Shown here: positions 1-9,453 of the stretch, one piece after another
Numbering within the stretch: the first letter of the stretch is position 1
How the letters are laid out: each line of letters starts with the position of its first letter
NCBI GenBank assembly: GCA_947497485.1
Contig: CANMHB010000010.1
Span: forward strand, 62,001-126,000
Origin: Flavobacteriales bacterium
Lineage (GTDB): Bacteria; Bacteroidota; Bacteroidia; Flavobacteriales_D; Crocinitomicaceae
Length of the DNA stretch: 64,000 nucleotides
Reading direction: 5' to 3'
The notes under the pieces: model-generated
What the model saw: only the letters and a program-made list of their open reading frames with translations
Told to the model about the DNA's origin: nothing
The model's database searches: none
Translations under genes and position numbers: made by a program

Positions 1-433
1 CAAACGGACTTGCAATCCATGTAGTCATTACACCCAATGAAAAGCGATCCGAAAGCGAAAAATGTACTTCTGGACCGTATAAGTTTACTAAGGCATAATT
101 CTCTCCTCGCTTTATCGAAAAAGCATTTGTTGTAAACTGATATCGTGTTGTAAAAGGCCCCGATGCGCGATATTCGCCAAAAACGACGGATTTTCTATCT
201 GCAATCAATGTAATTGACTTAATTTCAGATTTATTAATGAAGATTTTCCCGAGTGTTTTTGTTTCCAAAAGTATTTCACGGCCATCGTCATTTAATATTC
301 TACCAATATATTCGGTACCGTTATTTTTGATGATGACGTATGTGTTCGTGTCAATTGGATCTTTTTGGGCCGTTAAACCAAAACTCATCGAAAGAAATAG
401 AGTAATTAGTGCGGAAGTTAAAATTGATTTCAT
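1..433 (-). CDS. Secreted beta-rich protein, possible outer-membrane barrel (3' end cut off)
   Basis: The reading frame starts at an ATG read from 433 and stays open to the left edge, so only the first 144 residues are present. It opens with a clear signal peptide (MKSILTSALITLFLSMSFGL, cleavage likely after TAQ). A region of alternating hydrophobic residues follows, with the pattern YIGRIL, EILLETK, KIFINKSEIKSI, then FGEYRASGPF and NYALVNLYGPEVHFSLSDRF. The last part looks like membrane beta-strands (YGPEVHFSLSDRFSLGVMTTW). I do not recognise a named family. It resembles the many Bacteroidota envelope proteins with a small N-terminal sensor-like domain and a C-terminal barrel. A 93-base gap separates it from the murF-alr stop. 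Confidence 0.75.
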   Translation of the reverse strand, partial: MKSILTSALITLFLSMSFGLTAQKDPIDTNTYVIIKNNGTEYIGRILNDDGREILLETKTLGKIFINKSEIKSITLIADRKSVVFGEYRASGPFTTRYQFTTNAFSIKRGENYALVNLYGPEVHFSLSDRFSLGVMTTWIASPF

Positions 434-526
434 AACCAAGTTTTTTTCCAAAATTACGCTTAGTGAATAAGCTTTGAATTACACCAAAATCGTTGGTTTT
501 TAGAAAAATATAATCCAAAAAGAATG

Positions 527-2839
527 TTATTCCTCTATATAGGTTCGATGAACACGCTTTGAAATGGAAGTTAAAACTTCGTAAGGAATAGAGTTGATTT
601 TTTCAGAGAATTTGGATAGTGTGACCTTATTTCCTATTATTTCAACGCGATCGCCCGTTTTCACATATTTTTTGGTAACATCTACCATAATCATATCCAT
701 ACAAACACGTCCGATTACAGCGCATTCCAATCCATTGATTAAAACGGATCCAACACCATTGCTTAATGAACGTCTAAAACCATCAGCATAACCAACAGGG
801 ATTATTGCAATATCAATATCCTTTTCGGCAACAAAAGATCGCGAGTAACCGACACTTTCGCCTTTTGATACTTGTTTTATTTGCGAAACCGTACTTTTCC
901 AGGAAACGACAGGATGTAATTTTTTAGAAGTTACCGGATTTGAAGAAACGCCATACATCCCGATTCCAATTCGAACCATATCGAATTGAGCCTCCGGATA
1001 ATTTGCAATGCCTTCTGAATTCAGTAAATGAGCCATAAATGTGCTGGCAGATTGTTTGGAAATATAACTACAAGACTCTATGAATCGTTTTATTTGCAGG
1101 TCTGTAAAGCGTTTATCTCTTCGATTATCTGAATCGGCTAAATGCGAATAAACTCCTTTGATTATTATTTCTGGTTGAGCTTGAATTAGCTCCATCAAAC
1201 GTGGGAGTTCACGCTGATCAAAACCAAGTCTTTTCATCCCAGTATCAATTTTCAAATGTATTGGAAAGTTTTGAACGCCTTGAAAAATCAATTCATGAAG
1301 TAATTCATTCAATTGTTCGAAAGAGAAAACCGCTGGCTCTAAATGATATTTAATACAGTCTTCAAATCCTTCCTCAACTGGATTCATTACCAAAATCGGA
1401 ATTTTTACGCCTGATTTTCTCAGTTCAACACCCTCATCTGGATACGCTACACCCAAATAATCGATGCCTTGTTTTTCGAGATAACCACCCACTTTTTCGA
1501 GTCCCGCACCATAGGATTGAGCCTTAACCATAGCAAGAACCTTCGTCGTTGGCTTTAGGTTAGATTTAAAAATCTGAATATTATGTTTAATTGCAGACAA
1601 GTTGATTTCGAGAAAAGTTTTGTGTTTTTTTAATCGCAAACGTGCGGCTAATTTTTGCATTTCTGACTTTCTGGTCCCCTTCACCAAAACAACGGCATTT
1701 GAAATATCAATTTTTGGATTTTCTCCAGGATTTACTACAACATAATTTTCGGGTTTATATTTCTTTATTTTCTTTAAAATATCCTGCTGCTGACTGTGAG
1801 AATCATCAAGTCCAATCAATACAATTCTTTTTTTTCCATCTGCCAAAGACAATTGATATTCAAGTGAAAGTTCTAGCGCCTCGAAATCCAGATTATATGT
1901 ATCGTTGATGATAATAGAATTATCTCGCCCCTCAAAAGTTTCCATGCGCATCGCCAAGCGCGGTATCGTTTTGATTTGTTCTATTTCTATGTTACCAAAA
2001 CTCTTCGCCGCGGCAATTGCAATTGTTGCTGAAAGAATACTTGGGCGGTCGTTGAATGGGAAAAAAGCCAATTCTTTCAAGTAATCAACTTGATTAATAG
2101 CTATTCCATTGATTGAATTCAATTGATTTTTTGTCAATTTTATCGTTGAAGAAACAAGGGTCTTTTTACAATCCTTGAACAACTTTAGTTTCTCATCCAA
2201 ATGTTCCTCCAAGGAATCAAAACCTTCCTCATGCGCACTGCCGAATGATGTAAAGATGCCATAATCGGGTTGAATCATTTTTTGTAATAAGTCCATCTCA
2301 CCGGCTTTAGAAATACCCGCTTCGATAATTGCTAAATCAGCATGTTCGTGCATTTCTAGCAGAGATAGCGCAACTCCCAATTGTGAATTATAACTTTTAG
2401 GACTGCGAATGATTCTGAAATTGGATGAAAGTAAGTGGTAAAGCCACTCTTTGACAGTTGTTTTCCCATTGCTACCTGTTATAGCAATTACGGGATAATT
2501 GAACTTACTTCTGTGTTCAGTAGCCAATTTTTGGAGCGCCAACAATGAATCTTCTACAAGAATATAAGCTGCGTTCTTGTGAGGTTTATTTGGCATTTGT
2601 GAAACAACAAAAATGCGTACGCCTTTGCGATAAGCGTCATTCACAAAATCATTTCCATCGCGGAATTCACCTTTTAAAGCAAAAAATGCAAGACAATCAG
2701 AAGGAACTATTTTACGCGTATCAAATGCAACATTTTCAATAATGAAATTACTAGGTCCACACAAATGCGAACCCGAAATGATTTTGCAAAAATCGTCGTA
2801 TTGAATTCCTAATTTCAATGCGTTGCGTTGTGATAACAA
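527..2839 (-). CDS. murF-alr: Bifunctional UDP-MurNAc-tripeptide:D-Ala-D-Ala ligase / alanine racemase
   Basis: This 770-residue fusion makes D-alanine (racemase half) and adds D-Ala-D-Ala to UDP-MurNAc-tripeptide (MurF half) in the cytoplasm. The MurF half spans roughly residues 1-375: FDTRKI near the N-terminus, the ATP loop GSNGKTT, and [13 protein letters not shown]. The racemase half begins at about 378 ([12 protein letters not shown]) and has the PLP lysine in [11 protein letters not shown] (K439), then [18 protein letters not shown] and [14 protein letters not shown]. Such fusions are usual in Bacteroidota. No ATG exists near the expected N-terminus. The start is a TTG at 2839, or a second TTG at 2818 whose TTGA overlaps the tdk stop. 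Either choice means tight translational coupling to tdk. Confidence 0.95.
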   Translation of the reverse strand: MLSQRNALKLGIQYDDFCKIISGSHLCGPSNFIIENVAFDTRKIVPSDCLAFFALKGEFRDGNDFVNDAYRKGVRIFVVSQMPNKPHKNAAYILVEDSLLALQKLATEHRSKFNYPVIAITGSNGKTTVKEWLYHLLSSNFRIIRSPKSYNSQLGVALSLLEMHEHADLAIIEAGISKAGEMDLLQKMIQPDYGIFTSFGSAHEEGFDSLEEHLDEKLKLFKDCKKTLVSSTIKLTKNQLNSINGIAINQVDYLKELAFFPFNDRPSILSATIAIAAAKSFGNIEIEQIKTIPRLAMRMETFEGRDNSIIINDTYNLDFEALELSLEYQLSLADGKKRIVLIGLDDSHSQQQDILKKIKKYKPENYVVVNPGENPKIDISNAVVLVKGTRKSEMQKLAARLRLKKHKTFLEINLSAIKHNIQIFKSNLKPTTKVLAMVKAQSYGAGLEKVGGYLEKQGIDYLGVAYPDEGVELRKSGVKIPILVMNPVEEGFEDCIKYHLEPAVFSFEQLNELLHELIFQGVQNFPIHLKIDTGMKRLGFDQRELPRLMELIQAQPEIIIKGVYSHLADSDNRRDKRFTDLQIKRFIESCSYISKQSASTFMAHLLNSEGIANYPEAQFDMVRIGIGMYGVSSNPVTSKKLHPVVSWKSTVSQIKQVSKGESVGYSRSFVAEKDIDIAIIPVGYADGFRRSLSNGVGSVLINGLECAVIGRVCMDMIMVDVTKKYVKTGDRVEIIGNKVTLSKFSEKINSIPYEVLTSISKRVHRTYIEE

Positions 2840-3390
2840 GTTCTACAAAGTGGTCGGTATTTTTCGATCGCCCCAACTAAAACTTGGGCAGATTCGTTGG
2901 CTGTTCGATGTGAAAATTGAGCAAGATTACCGCATGAAACACAAATAGCATGGACTTTCGTTACATACTCTGCAATTGAAAGCAATTTAGGCATAGGTCC
3001 AAACGGTATTCCAAGATAATCCATATCCAATCCGGCAATAATGACACGAACACCTTTATCAGCGAGTTCATTGCAAACGTTTACCAGATTTTCATCAAAA
3101 AATTGCGCTTCGTCAATTGCTACAACTTTTTGGGAATTCCATTTTTCAGTGATTTCATTTGATGTCTTGACAATTACAGCATTAAATTCTGACCCTTTGT
3201 GGCTAACAACCTTTTTCTCACTGTAACGATTATCAATCTCTGGCTTAAACATGATTAACGGTTGATTTGCAAATTCTGCGCGACGAATGCGCCGAATTAG
3301 TTCTTCGGTTTTTCCGGAAAACATCGAGCCACAGATGACTTCAATCCATCCATTTTGTCTCCCTTCACCTGGGAATTGTTCTAAAAACAT
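2815..3390 (-). CDS. tdk: Thymidine kinase
   Basis: Type II thymidine kinase of 191 residues, the usual length; it phosphorylates thymidine for nucleotide salvage. Visible motifs are the P-loop [14 protein letters not shown], the Walker B/DEAQ segment (VAIDEAQFF), the AGLDMDYLG loop, and the structural zinc cysteines CVSC and CRTC near the C-terminus. The lasso-type segment ([11 protein letters not shown]) closes the protein. It is transcribed first, with murF-alr immediately downstream and overlapping by up to 25 bases. The divergent gene to its right starts 162 bases away, so that gap must hold both promoters. Confidence 0.96.
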   Translation of the reverse strand: MFLEQFPGEGRQNGWIEVICGSMFSGKTEELIRRIRRAEFANQPLIMFKPEIDNRYSEKKVVSHKGSEFNAVIVKTSNEITEKWNSQKVVAIDEAQFFDENLVNVCNELADKGVRVIIAGLDMDYLGIPFGPMPKLLSIAEYVTKVHAICVSCGNLAQFSHRTANESAQVLVGAIEKYRPLCRTCYHNATH

Positions 3391-3552
3391 AACTCTTTAA
3401 GTTCTTAACAATTATTGGATAAGAAAAAATTAAAATTAGATAACACAAACTAAGTCTTGTTTTCTAAATTTGAATCCGAAAGTCGCTAATTCCCTTGAAT
3501 TAAAAAAGAAGTGGTTAGCAAATTAGTTAGAATGTTAATAAATTGAGTAAAT

Positions 3553-4515
3553 ATGAAAGAACTTGTTTCAAATATACAGTCGCTTCTAAATAAATTGGAG
3601 GAAGGAAACATTACGCGAGAAGAAATGGAGCAAATGGTTGTCGATGCACGCGAATTGAACGAACGATTGATTGTTTTAAGATACAAAGTATATGAGCAAG
3701 GGATTTTTGAAGAGTTACCATCGGCTTCTGAACCAGAGGAGCTTCCAGAAATTGAGTTGGATCTTGTTTTTACAGAGGAATCAACTGAGGAAAATGAAGA
3801 ATCCCAGCCTGAAATAGATTTGATTGTAGAATTGACGGAGGATTCAATTGAAGAAACATCGGAGCCTCACTCAGAAATTGAAAATATCTCTGAACAAGAT
3901 GATGAGATTGAAATTGGGCTTTTTTCAGCAGAGGAAGAATTTGAATCACCGAATAATCAACCAACAGAATCTGAAGAAGGGCTCGATGCGCTTGAAAATG
4001 AAGAGCTAGTATCAGAACACACATCTTTTTCAACTCATTACGATGAGGAAAGTAAAACAGAAACAGAAGAAATAACGCACGAAGAAACGAGTATCATTGA
4101 ATCGGAGGATTCAACAATGATCATTGAACACGTCGAAACGACAACAGTCACCACGATTCATAATTCTACAGATGAAATTCAGGAAAGCGAACCTGAAAAA
4201 GCCTCATCAAGCGCTAGTTCAGACACTGAAAACAAACTCAAATCGGTAGAACGAAATTTACGAATTAATTATTCCATAGTTCCATTAGAAACGCTAATCG
4301 GATCATTTACCCTGAATGAAAGATTACAGTTCATAAATGAATTGTTTGAAGGATCTAGTGATGCATTTTCTTCTGCAATTAAAAAATTAGATGTTCTTGA
4401 TGATTTAGATTCTGCAAGAAATGTTGTAGCTCAATTTGCGGAAAATAATAATTGGGATTTAGACAGTGAAATCGTAGAAGACTTTTTGGTAAAAATCTGC
4501 CGTCGCTATGCCTAA
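3553..4515 (+). CDS. Acidic linker protein with conserved Bacteroidota C-terminal domain
   Basis: This 320-residue soluble protein has three parts. Residues 1-50 are helical (LLNKLEEGNITREEMEQMV). Residues 55-215 are a very acidic, low-complexity linker rich in Glu, Asp, Ser and Thr. The C-terminal 80 residues are a folded helical domain (LNERLQFINELFEGSSDAF, then WDLDSEIVEDFLVKICRRYA). I know the C-terminal segment as a widespread Bacteroidota hypothetical domain with no established function. The protein has no signal peptide, so it should be cytoplasmic. The next gene, an M28 peptidase, overlaps it by 8 bases, which implies co-expression. Confidence 0.85.
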   Translation: MKELVSNIQSLLNKLEEGNITREEMEQMVVDARELNERLIVLRYKVYEQGIFEELPSASEPEELPEIELDLVFTEESTEENEESQPEIDLIVELTEDSIEETSEPHSEIENISEQDDEIEIGLFSAEEEFESPNNQPTESEEGLDALENEELVSEHTSFSTHYDEESKTETEEITHEETSIIESEDSTMIIEHVETTTVTTIHNSTDEIQESEPEKASSSASSDTENKLKSVERNLRINYSIVPLETLIGSFTLNERLQFINELFEGSSDAFSSAIKKLDVLDDLDSARNVVAQFAENNNWDLDSEIVEDFLVKICRRYA

Positions 4516-5764
4516 AGCCTTAGCAGGATTAATTACTTTTTTCCTATTCACTTCTTATTTTTCTGTATTTTCTCAATCAGAACGAGTAAAGGAATTTACG
4601 AAAACGCTGTGCTCACCCGAATTTCATGGTCGTGGTTATGTTTCCAGTGGTGATTCAATTGCTGCGGAATACATTGCGAGAACTTTTAATGATATTGGAC
4701 TACAACCGTATAATGAGTCCTTTTTTCAGTCATTTTCGTTTTCAGTGAATTCTTTTCCTGGTAGAATGGCTCTTTCTTTGGACTCGAAAATACTCAAGCC
4801 AGGAATTCATTTTTGGGCTGATCCAAGCAGTGGATCTGGACTTTTTGAAGGACAATTAATGAATCTCAGTTTTGAAGAGGTTTATCACTTTAAGTTGGAT
4901 CGTGTTAAATTGAAACAAGGAACTGTTTTGGTCTGGCGAAATGTGGGATATAAAGGAGATACGTTGAAACGACTCAATGAAAATTTATTAAGACTTACTT
5001 CAACAGCTCCGGTAATAGAGGTTATTGACTCCAAGTATTCATGGTCTGTTGCACAAGAATCAACAGAATATCCTTTTTTAATTTTACAAGATTCTGTTTT
5101 TAATAACTCAATGAGTCGGGTGAAAATCGAAATAGATTCTCGATTAAAGACCCATAAAGCACGAAATGTTATCGGTTTTCTACCTGCTAAAAGAAAAACA
5201 CTCAAAACCATTCTTTTATCTGCGCATTATGACCATTTAGGACGAATGGGATCTGACACCTATTATCCGGGTGGTAATGACAACGCAAGCGGTAATGCCA
5301 TGTTGATTTCATTAGCCGAAAAGCTAAAAAAGAATCCGCTTAAGAAGTATAATGTTTTATTTGTCGCGTTTGCCGGGGAAGAAGCAGGTTTATTGGGTTC
5401 TAAATATATGGTGGAACATCCTTTGAGTCCCTTGAATGAAATACGCTTCATGCTTAATTTGGACATTATGGGAAGTGGTGAAGAAGGCATTACTGTCGTT
5501 AATTCAACACTTTTTCCAAAAGAATTTAAATGGCTTCAAAAGTTGAACAAGAAACTTAAAGCCTTACCCTTAATTAAACCAAGAGGTCCCGCAGCAAATT
5601 CAGATCATTATTTTTTTACAGAAGCAGGCGTACCGGCATTTTTTATTTATACTATGGGCCCGAACAAGCATTATCATGATGTTTTTGATACATACGATGA
5701 ATTGAGCTTTCAAGCGTTTGATGATCTATCGAAACTATTAGAAGTTTTTCTTCGAAAATTTTAA
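4508..5764 (+). CDS. Secreted M28-family zinc aminopeptidase
   Basis: A 418-residue exported metallopeptidase. A signal peptide (FFLFTSYFSVFSQ) precedes a domain with the two-zinc M28 ligand set: H240 in HYDHLG, D258 in GGNDNASGN, the catalytic E291-E292 pair in GEEAGLLGS, the aspartate of LDIMG, and a C-terminal histidine in NKHYHDVFDTYD. Family members remove N-terminal residues from peptides in the periplasm or outside the cell. Residues 25-230 hold the PA-like or lid region typical of longer M28 enzymes. It is co-translated with the acidic protein upstream (8-base overlap). It ends 4 bases from the convergent membrane-protein gene. Confidence 0.92.
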   Translation: MPKALAGLITFFLFTSYFSVFSQSERVKEFTKTLCSPEFHGRGYVSSGDSIAAEYIARTFNDIGLQPYNESFFQSFSFSVNSFPGRMALSLDSKILKPGIHFWADPSSGSGLFEGQLMNLSFEEVYHFKLDRVKLKQGTVLVWRNVGYKGDTLKRLNENLLRLTSTAPVIEVIDSKYSWSVAQESTEYPFLILQDSVFNNSMSRVKIEIDSRLKTHKARNVIGFLPAKRKTLKTILLSAHYDHLGRMGSDTYYPGGNDNASGNAMLISLAEKLKKNPLKKYNVLFVAFAGEEAGLLGSKYMVEHPLSPLNEIRFMLNLDIMGSGEEGITVVNSTLFPKEFKWLQKLNKKLKALPLIKPRGPAANSDHYFFTEAGVPAFFIYTMGPNKHYHDVFDTYDELSFQAFDDLSKLLEVFLRKF

Positions 5765-5768
5765 TGTT

Positions 5769-6134
5769 TTAGTTTTTTTGAATCTTTACCAAAAAATAAG
5801 TTTGAAACAAAAATTGGACTAAGGAAAAAATCAATCCGTGTAAGATCAATTCAATTGCTTGTTTTGTGAAGATATACGCCAATTCAACTGAAAGAATCGA
5901 TAACATCTGAATCACTGTCATAATTAAAAATCTTTCTGCAATTGGCTTATTATCTGGTAGTTTCCAAAACAATATGAAACCACTGAGGATAAAAACAAAA
6001 CTAATTATTCCCAAGTTAAAGAATCCTAGTGAAAAACTCACAGCGCTAATAGGCCGAAAAAAAAGAAATAGTGCGTATAAAAAACTGATGATGCAAATTT
6101 GAAAACTAAACCGAATAAGGTATTTGTTATTCAT
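5769..6134 (-). CDS. Small four-helix membrane protein of the atpZ cluster
   Basis: This 121-residue, strongly hydrophobic protein has about four predicted membrane segments: ISFLYALFLFF, LGIISFVFILSGFILFW, ILSVELAYIF and LIFSLVQFLFQTYFLV. It starts 8 bases inside the end of atpZ, so the two are probably translated together. In Bacteroidota a protein of this kind commonly sits between AtpZ/AtpI and AtpB, where it may help assemble the ATP synthase membrane rotor. That role is inferred from position only. Here the ATP synthase genes do not follow; the operon ends at a convergent peptidase gene. Confidence 0.75.
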   Translation of the reverse strand: MNNKYLIRFSFQICIISFLYALFLFFRPISAVSFSLGFFNLGIISFVFILSGFILFWKLPDNKPIAERFLIMTVIQMLSILSVELAYIFTKQAIELILHGLIFSLVQFLFQTYFLVKIQKN

Positions 6135-6357
6135 TGTCTTTACTCATTTTAATAACTTCACGAATGACAAGATAGATTGAAATAAAAACACCAAACAATG
6201 ATAAACAAATCGTCCACCAAGGATTTTTTGAATCTGCTTTTTGATCAAGGAAATAACCAAGCCAGCTGAAAAATCCAATGGTGCCAATCATTTGAAAGGC
6301 GAGTGAAGTAAAACGAATGAAATTCCCGGATCTTTTAGAACTCGGTTGATCAGCCAT
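6127..6357 (-). CDS. atpZ: AtpZ/AtpI-family F1Fo ATP synthase accessory protein
   Basis: A 76-residue protein with two membrane hairpin segments (FQMIGTIGFFSWLGYFL and TICLSLFGVFISIYLVI) separated by a short polar loop. This is the size and layout of AtpZ/AtpI proteins, which assist c-ring assembly or magnesium supply for ATP synthase. The first base of its ATG is the last base of the bactofilin stop region, so it is tightly linked to that gene. The family assignment rests on hydropathy, the GYFLDQK motif and the characteristic neighbourhood. Confidence 0.85.
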   Translation of the reverse strand: MADQPSSKRSGNFIRFTSLAFQMIGTIGFFSWLGYFLDQKADSKNPWWTICLSLFGVFISIYLVIREVIKMSKDNE

Positions 6358-6767
6358 TATTCAAATTCGATATCAGCGTTGAATGTGTTGTTCGTTGAAA
6401 CAGGTGATTTCATAACACAAGCACCTTCAAAAAATGCACCTTCTTCGATGTTTAATTTCAAGGTTTGAATATCTCCTTTAATTCTAGCAGTACTTCTCAG
6501 AATCAATAAATTCTCAATTGTAAGCTCTCCATCCAATGAACCTTCAACATCTGCATTTACGCATACTAAATTTCCTTTAATTTTTCCGGTGGTGCCTATT
6601 TGCACTTTACCTGAGCAGGAAATATTTCCATTTATCTCTCCTTCAATTAATAAATTAGAATTAGAAACAATGTCTCCTGTAATTTCTGTTCCTGATAATA
6701 TTACATTCACTTTATCTGAAGTTTCGTTTATTGAACTCGTTCCAAAAAAATCTTTTCTCTTTAACAT
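6357..6767 (-). CDS. Bactofilin-family polymer-forming cytoskeletal protein
   Basis: A 136-residue protein with the repetitive right-handed beta-helix pattern of bactofilins: GTEITGDIVSNSNLLIEGEINGN, then GKVQIGTTGKIKGNLV, VEGSLDGELTIENLLIL and ARIKGDIQTLKLNIEEGAFFEG. Bactofilins self-assemble into nucleotide-free filaments under the membrane and position cell-wall or envelope machinery. A short polar N-terminus and a C-terminal tail flank the core, as usual. It lies 6 bases after porW and abuts atpZ. That arrangement suggests one transcript carrying a secretion lipoprotein, a scaffold and the atpZ pair. Confidence 0.93.
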   Translation of the reverse strand: MLKRKDFFGTSSINETSDKVNVILSGTEITGDIVSNSNLLIEGEINGNISCSGKVQIGTTGKIKGNLVCVNADVEGSLDGELTIENLLILRSTARIKGDIQTLKLNIEEGAFFEGACVMKSPVSTNNTFNADIEFE

Positions 6768-6773
6768 AATTGA

Positions 6774-9410
6774 CTAATAATTATCGTCGTAGAATAGTTT
6801 ATATTCGTCAAATTTCGCAGTTTCTATTAACTTTTTCAAATTTTCTTGCGTAATTATGAAAATTTTGTTGTCTTGTAAGTCGTCTAAAACGTCTGAACCT
6901 GCCTTGTAGGCGCTGATGTAGTCGGAAGCAATTTTTATTGTAGGAAATTCTTGAATTAGGATAAAGTTCTTTTCTGTTGTCGTCATTTTCGCACTTACCT
7001 TCACCTTTGTTGTTTTAAATTTCTTTGAAAAATCTGAAATTGTATTCTTGGAAGCATCCGTATCGTCATCTTCGTCCAATAGAACAATTACGTATTGCGG
7101 AACAGCAGCATCAAATTTAAAAATGTAGCTTTTCGTAAAACTTACGGCTTCATTCTTTGAATATCCATTGTTAATTATATCAATCATTTCCTTGGCGCGA
7201 ATAGCTTGGTCGGTTCCTGGCTTTTCATCAATGATTCTTTTCAAAAGAGGAAGTAATTCCTTTTTGTCATCTGTTAACTGTCCAGCTGCTAGTGCATTTA
7301 ACAACATGTACTCAGCTCGAAAAGCATTTGTTTTATCATTTTCAATAATGTTCTTTGTCTCATTGAAAACTAATTGATAATTACCTTTGTCATATGAATC
7401 CAATTGTTGGAGATAAACTTGTCCAGCTGCTTCTTGATTCTTTTTCTGTTTGATATAAAAATCAGGGTCTCTAAAGAAATTAGCTGCATCAGAATTTGGA
7501 TACTTGCTCAAAATATATTCTTTATACTTAGAAGCATTTGGGTTCCCCTCATTTATTTTGTACAATTGAAAAGCAGAGGACAAATCTGTTATTCCTTCTT
7601 TTTTCATATCCAAAACCGACTCAAATTGAACTGCAGCCAAATCATTTTCATTTAAAATTTCTTTGTATAAAACGCCAGAGGTGTAAAGCGCTTCAATTTG
7701 GCGAGCTTGTGATGCTGCGAATGCACTGTCAGTAAGGGGAATGTTTTTCATTAAATCTTCAATCGTAATCTTAGAGGATGTCGATGCGTTTCCACTTTGA
7801 TTTTGAGATGAATCCGATTCTGAATTTTGCTTATCACCTGTGTTAAATACAATTTTTTCGCTTCTTCTCCAATCGTCTTCATTTTCGCGTGGACCCCATT
7901 GTTTTCGGAATTCGTTGTATCCGTCTTCCCTTAATTTTGGATTATTAAAAACAAACTTATTTCCACTTGCATTTGCATTTTGATTTGATTGACTTTGTAA
8001 CTCGAGTAATTTCGCAGCTTCGGCTTCCTTTCTTTTTTGTTCAGCCACTTCCATTGACTTTATGGTTTCCTTTAGAAAATCCGTTCTGTCTCTTTCACTC
8101 ATCTTTGCGATTCGTTGAATACTATCTTCATAAATTGCAATCTCAACCGATTTAACCAGATCTGCAAGTTTTATCGCTTTATTTTTAATTTCATCGCCAT
8201 TTGGATAATCTTCAGGCATAAAACGAGAACAAGAGTCGTAATACTTTTGGGCAAAAATGTAGTTTTTGCTGGAGTAAGAGATATCTCCTAGCTTTTCATA
8301 AGACATGGCTTTTTGCCGTTTATTTGTCCCCGAGTAGAAGGTGGATTTGGTTAAATATGTTACGGCCTGGTCCTTGTCATTTCTATTCAATTCAACTAAT
8401 GCCATTGAATAATAAATTTGATCCTTGAATTGAGCGTTTTTCGAATCACGCAACATTCTTTTTAAATCACGGGACATATTATCGCCGACACCTGTAATAG
8501 CTCTATTTAATCGTGCATTGAAGGCAATTTCTGGGGATGCAGATGCTTTTACAGCTTTTCCATAATGAAAATAAGCGGAATCAACTTGATTTGTGGTTTG
8601 ATATATCTGTGCTAAAATGAAGTGCAGTCTTGCTTTCTCTCTTTTGTCATGACATTTCGAAATTGCGAGTAAAAGTCCTTCCTTTCCCGCTTCATAATCT
8701 TTCCTTTTAACCGCCAGATCTGCATAAGACTTATAAATGTCAAATTGTAAATTCCGACTCATTCTTGGGCGTTGAATCTCGCCAGGTTGTGGTTCTTTTT
8801 TCTTTTTCAAGAAAGCAAAATAATCAGCTATTTTCTTTTTCTTTTGTTCTTGAGAAATTTCGTTCAAAGCATCCAGCGTTAATTTTGCATCGGCATATTT
8901 ATTTTGTTCGATATTTAATTTAGCGATCCACAATTCCGCTTCGTAAGTCGATGGATCTTTTTGAAAGAATTGCTTTACGAACTGGAAATTTTTTAGTGCT
9001 TTTTCATAGTCCCTTCTGTAATAAAGTGATTGTCCCACTAATAACCAGTTTTCGTCAATCCAGTTGTTATATTCCGCATTTTTTGAATACATGTTCTCAG
9101 CACTTGGCATGCTGTGATTTAATATGACCTTTGTACACTTAGAAATGGCAGTGTCTATTATAGGATACATTCCTTTGACCTCAGTTTCATTAGGCAAAGG
9201 ATTAACAGGTAAAATCGAAAAAAAATCCTCTTTTCTTGAATTGTAATAGGTTTTCAGTCCACCTCTCATTAGTTCACCGGCATTGAAATATCCGTTGTAT
9301 CGAGCTGTAGTTGAATGATATGTTCTGTTTAGAAATGAATTATTCTCCGTGGAACAGGAAAAAACCAGTATCAAAACAAGGAACCAAGAATAAGAAAGAA
9401 GTTTTCTCAT
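6774..9410 (-). CDS. porW: Type IX secretion lipoprotein, PorW/SprE type, with TPR repeats
   Basis: An 878-residue lipoprotein (lipobox LVFSC near residue 19) consisting mainly of tetratricopeptide-like helical repeats, for example WLLVGQSLYYRRDYEKALKNF, AKLNIEQNKYADAKLTLD and YEKLGDISYSSKNYIFAQKYY. A charged, Gln/Asn-rich middle lies near 460-550, and a small C-terminal domain (FILIQEFPTIKIASDYISAY) closes it. Length, lipobox and the N-terminal NRTYHSTTARYNGYFN segment match PorW/SprE, which Bacteroidota need for type IX secretion and gliding. It heads the cluster with the bactofilin and atpZ. I recognised the family from memory. Confidence 0.85.
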   Translation of the reverse strand: MRKLLSYSWFLVLILVFSCSTENNSFLNRTYHSTTARYNGYFNAGELMRGGLKTYYNSRKEDFFSILPVNPLPNETEVKGMYPIIDTAISKCTKVILNHSMPSAENMYSKNAEYNNWIDENWLLVGQSLYYRRDYEKALKNFQFVKQFFQKDPSTYEAELWIAKLNIEQNKYADAKLTLDALNEISQEQKKKKIADYFAFLKKKKEPQPGEIQRPRMSRNLQFDIYKSYADLAVKRKDYEAGKEGLLLAISKCHDKREKARLHFILAQIYQTTNQVDSAYFHYGKAVKASASPEIAFNARLNRAITGVGDNMSRDLKRMLRDSKNAQFKDQIYYSMALVELNRNDKDQAVTYLTKSTFYSGTNKRQKAMSYEKLGDISYSSKNYIFAQKYYDSCSRFMPEDYPNGDEIKNKAIKLADLVKSVEIAIYEDSIQRIAKMSERDRTDFLKETIKSMEVAEQKRKEAEAAKLLELQSQSNQNANASGNKFVFNNPKLREDGYNEFRKQWGPRENEDDWRRSEKIVFNTGDKQNSESDSSQNQSGNASTSSKITIEDLMKNIPLTDSAFAASQARQIEALYTSGVLYKEILNENDLAAVQFESVLDMKKEGITDLSSAFQLYKINEGNPNASKYKEYILSKYPNSDAANFFRDPDFYIKQKKNQEAAGQVYLQQLDSYDKGNYQLVFNETKNIIENDKTNAFRAEYMLLNALAAGQLTDDKKELLPLLKRIIDEKPGTDQAIRAKEMIDIINNGYSKNEAVSFTKSYIFKFDAAVPQYVIVLLDEDDDTDASKNTISDFSKKFKTTKVKVSAKMTTTEKNFILIQEFPTIKIASDYISAYKAGSDVLDDLQDNKIFIITQENLKKLIETAKFDEYKLFYDDNY

Positions 9411-9453
9411 TTTAATACTAGTATAAACTGAATTCTTTAATTTTTATTGTTGA

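Noticed and set aside
237-470. Open frame of 77 codons on the plus strand
   Set aside because: It lies opposite the start of a clear signal-peptide gene on the minus strand (ATG at 433) and has no coding features of its own.
3770-4033. Minus-strand frame opposite the acidic protein
   Set aside because: It is a shadow of the Glu/Asp-rich codons of the real plus-strand gene; it has no plausible start context or family motif.
3700-4150. Apparent repeat or minisatellite in the acidic gene
   Set aside because: It is low-complexity Glu/Asp/Ser/Thr coding sequence with no fixed unit length.
4885-5211. Minus-strand frame inside the M28 peptidase gene
   Set aside because: It runs antisense to a strongly conserved peptidase and has no recognisable product.
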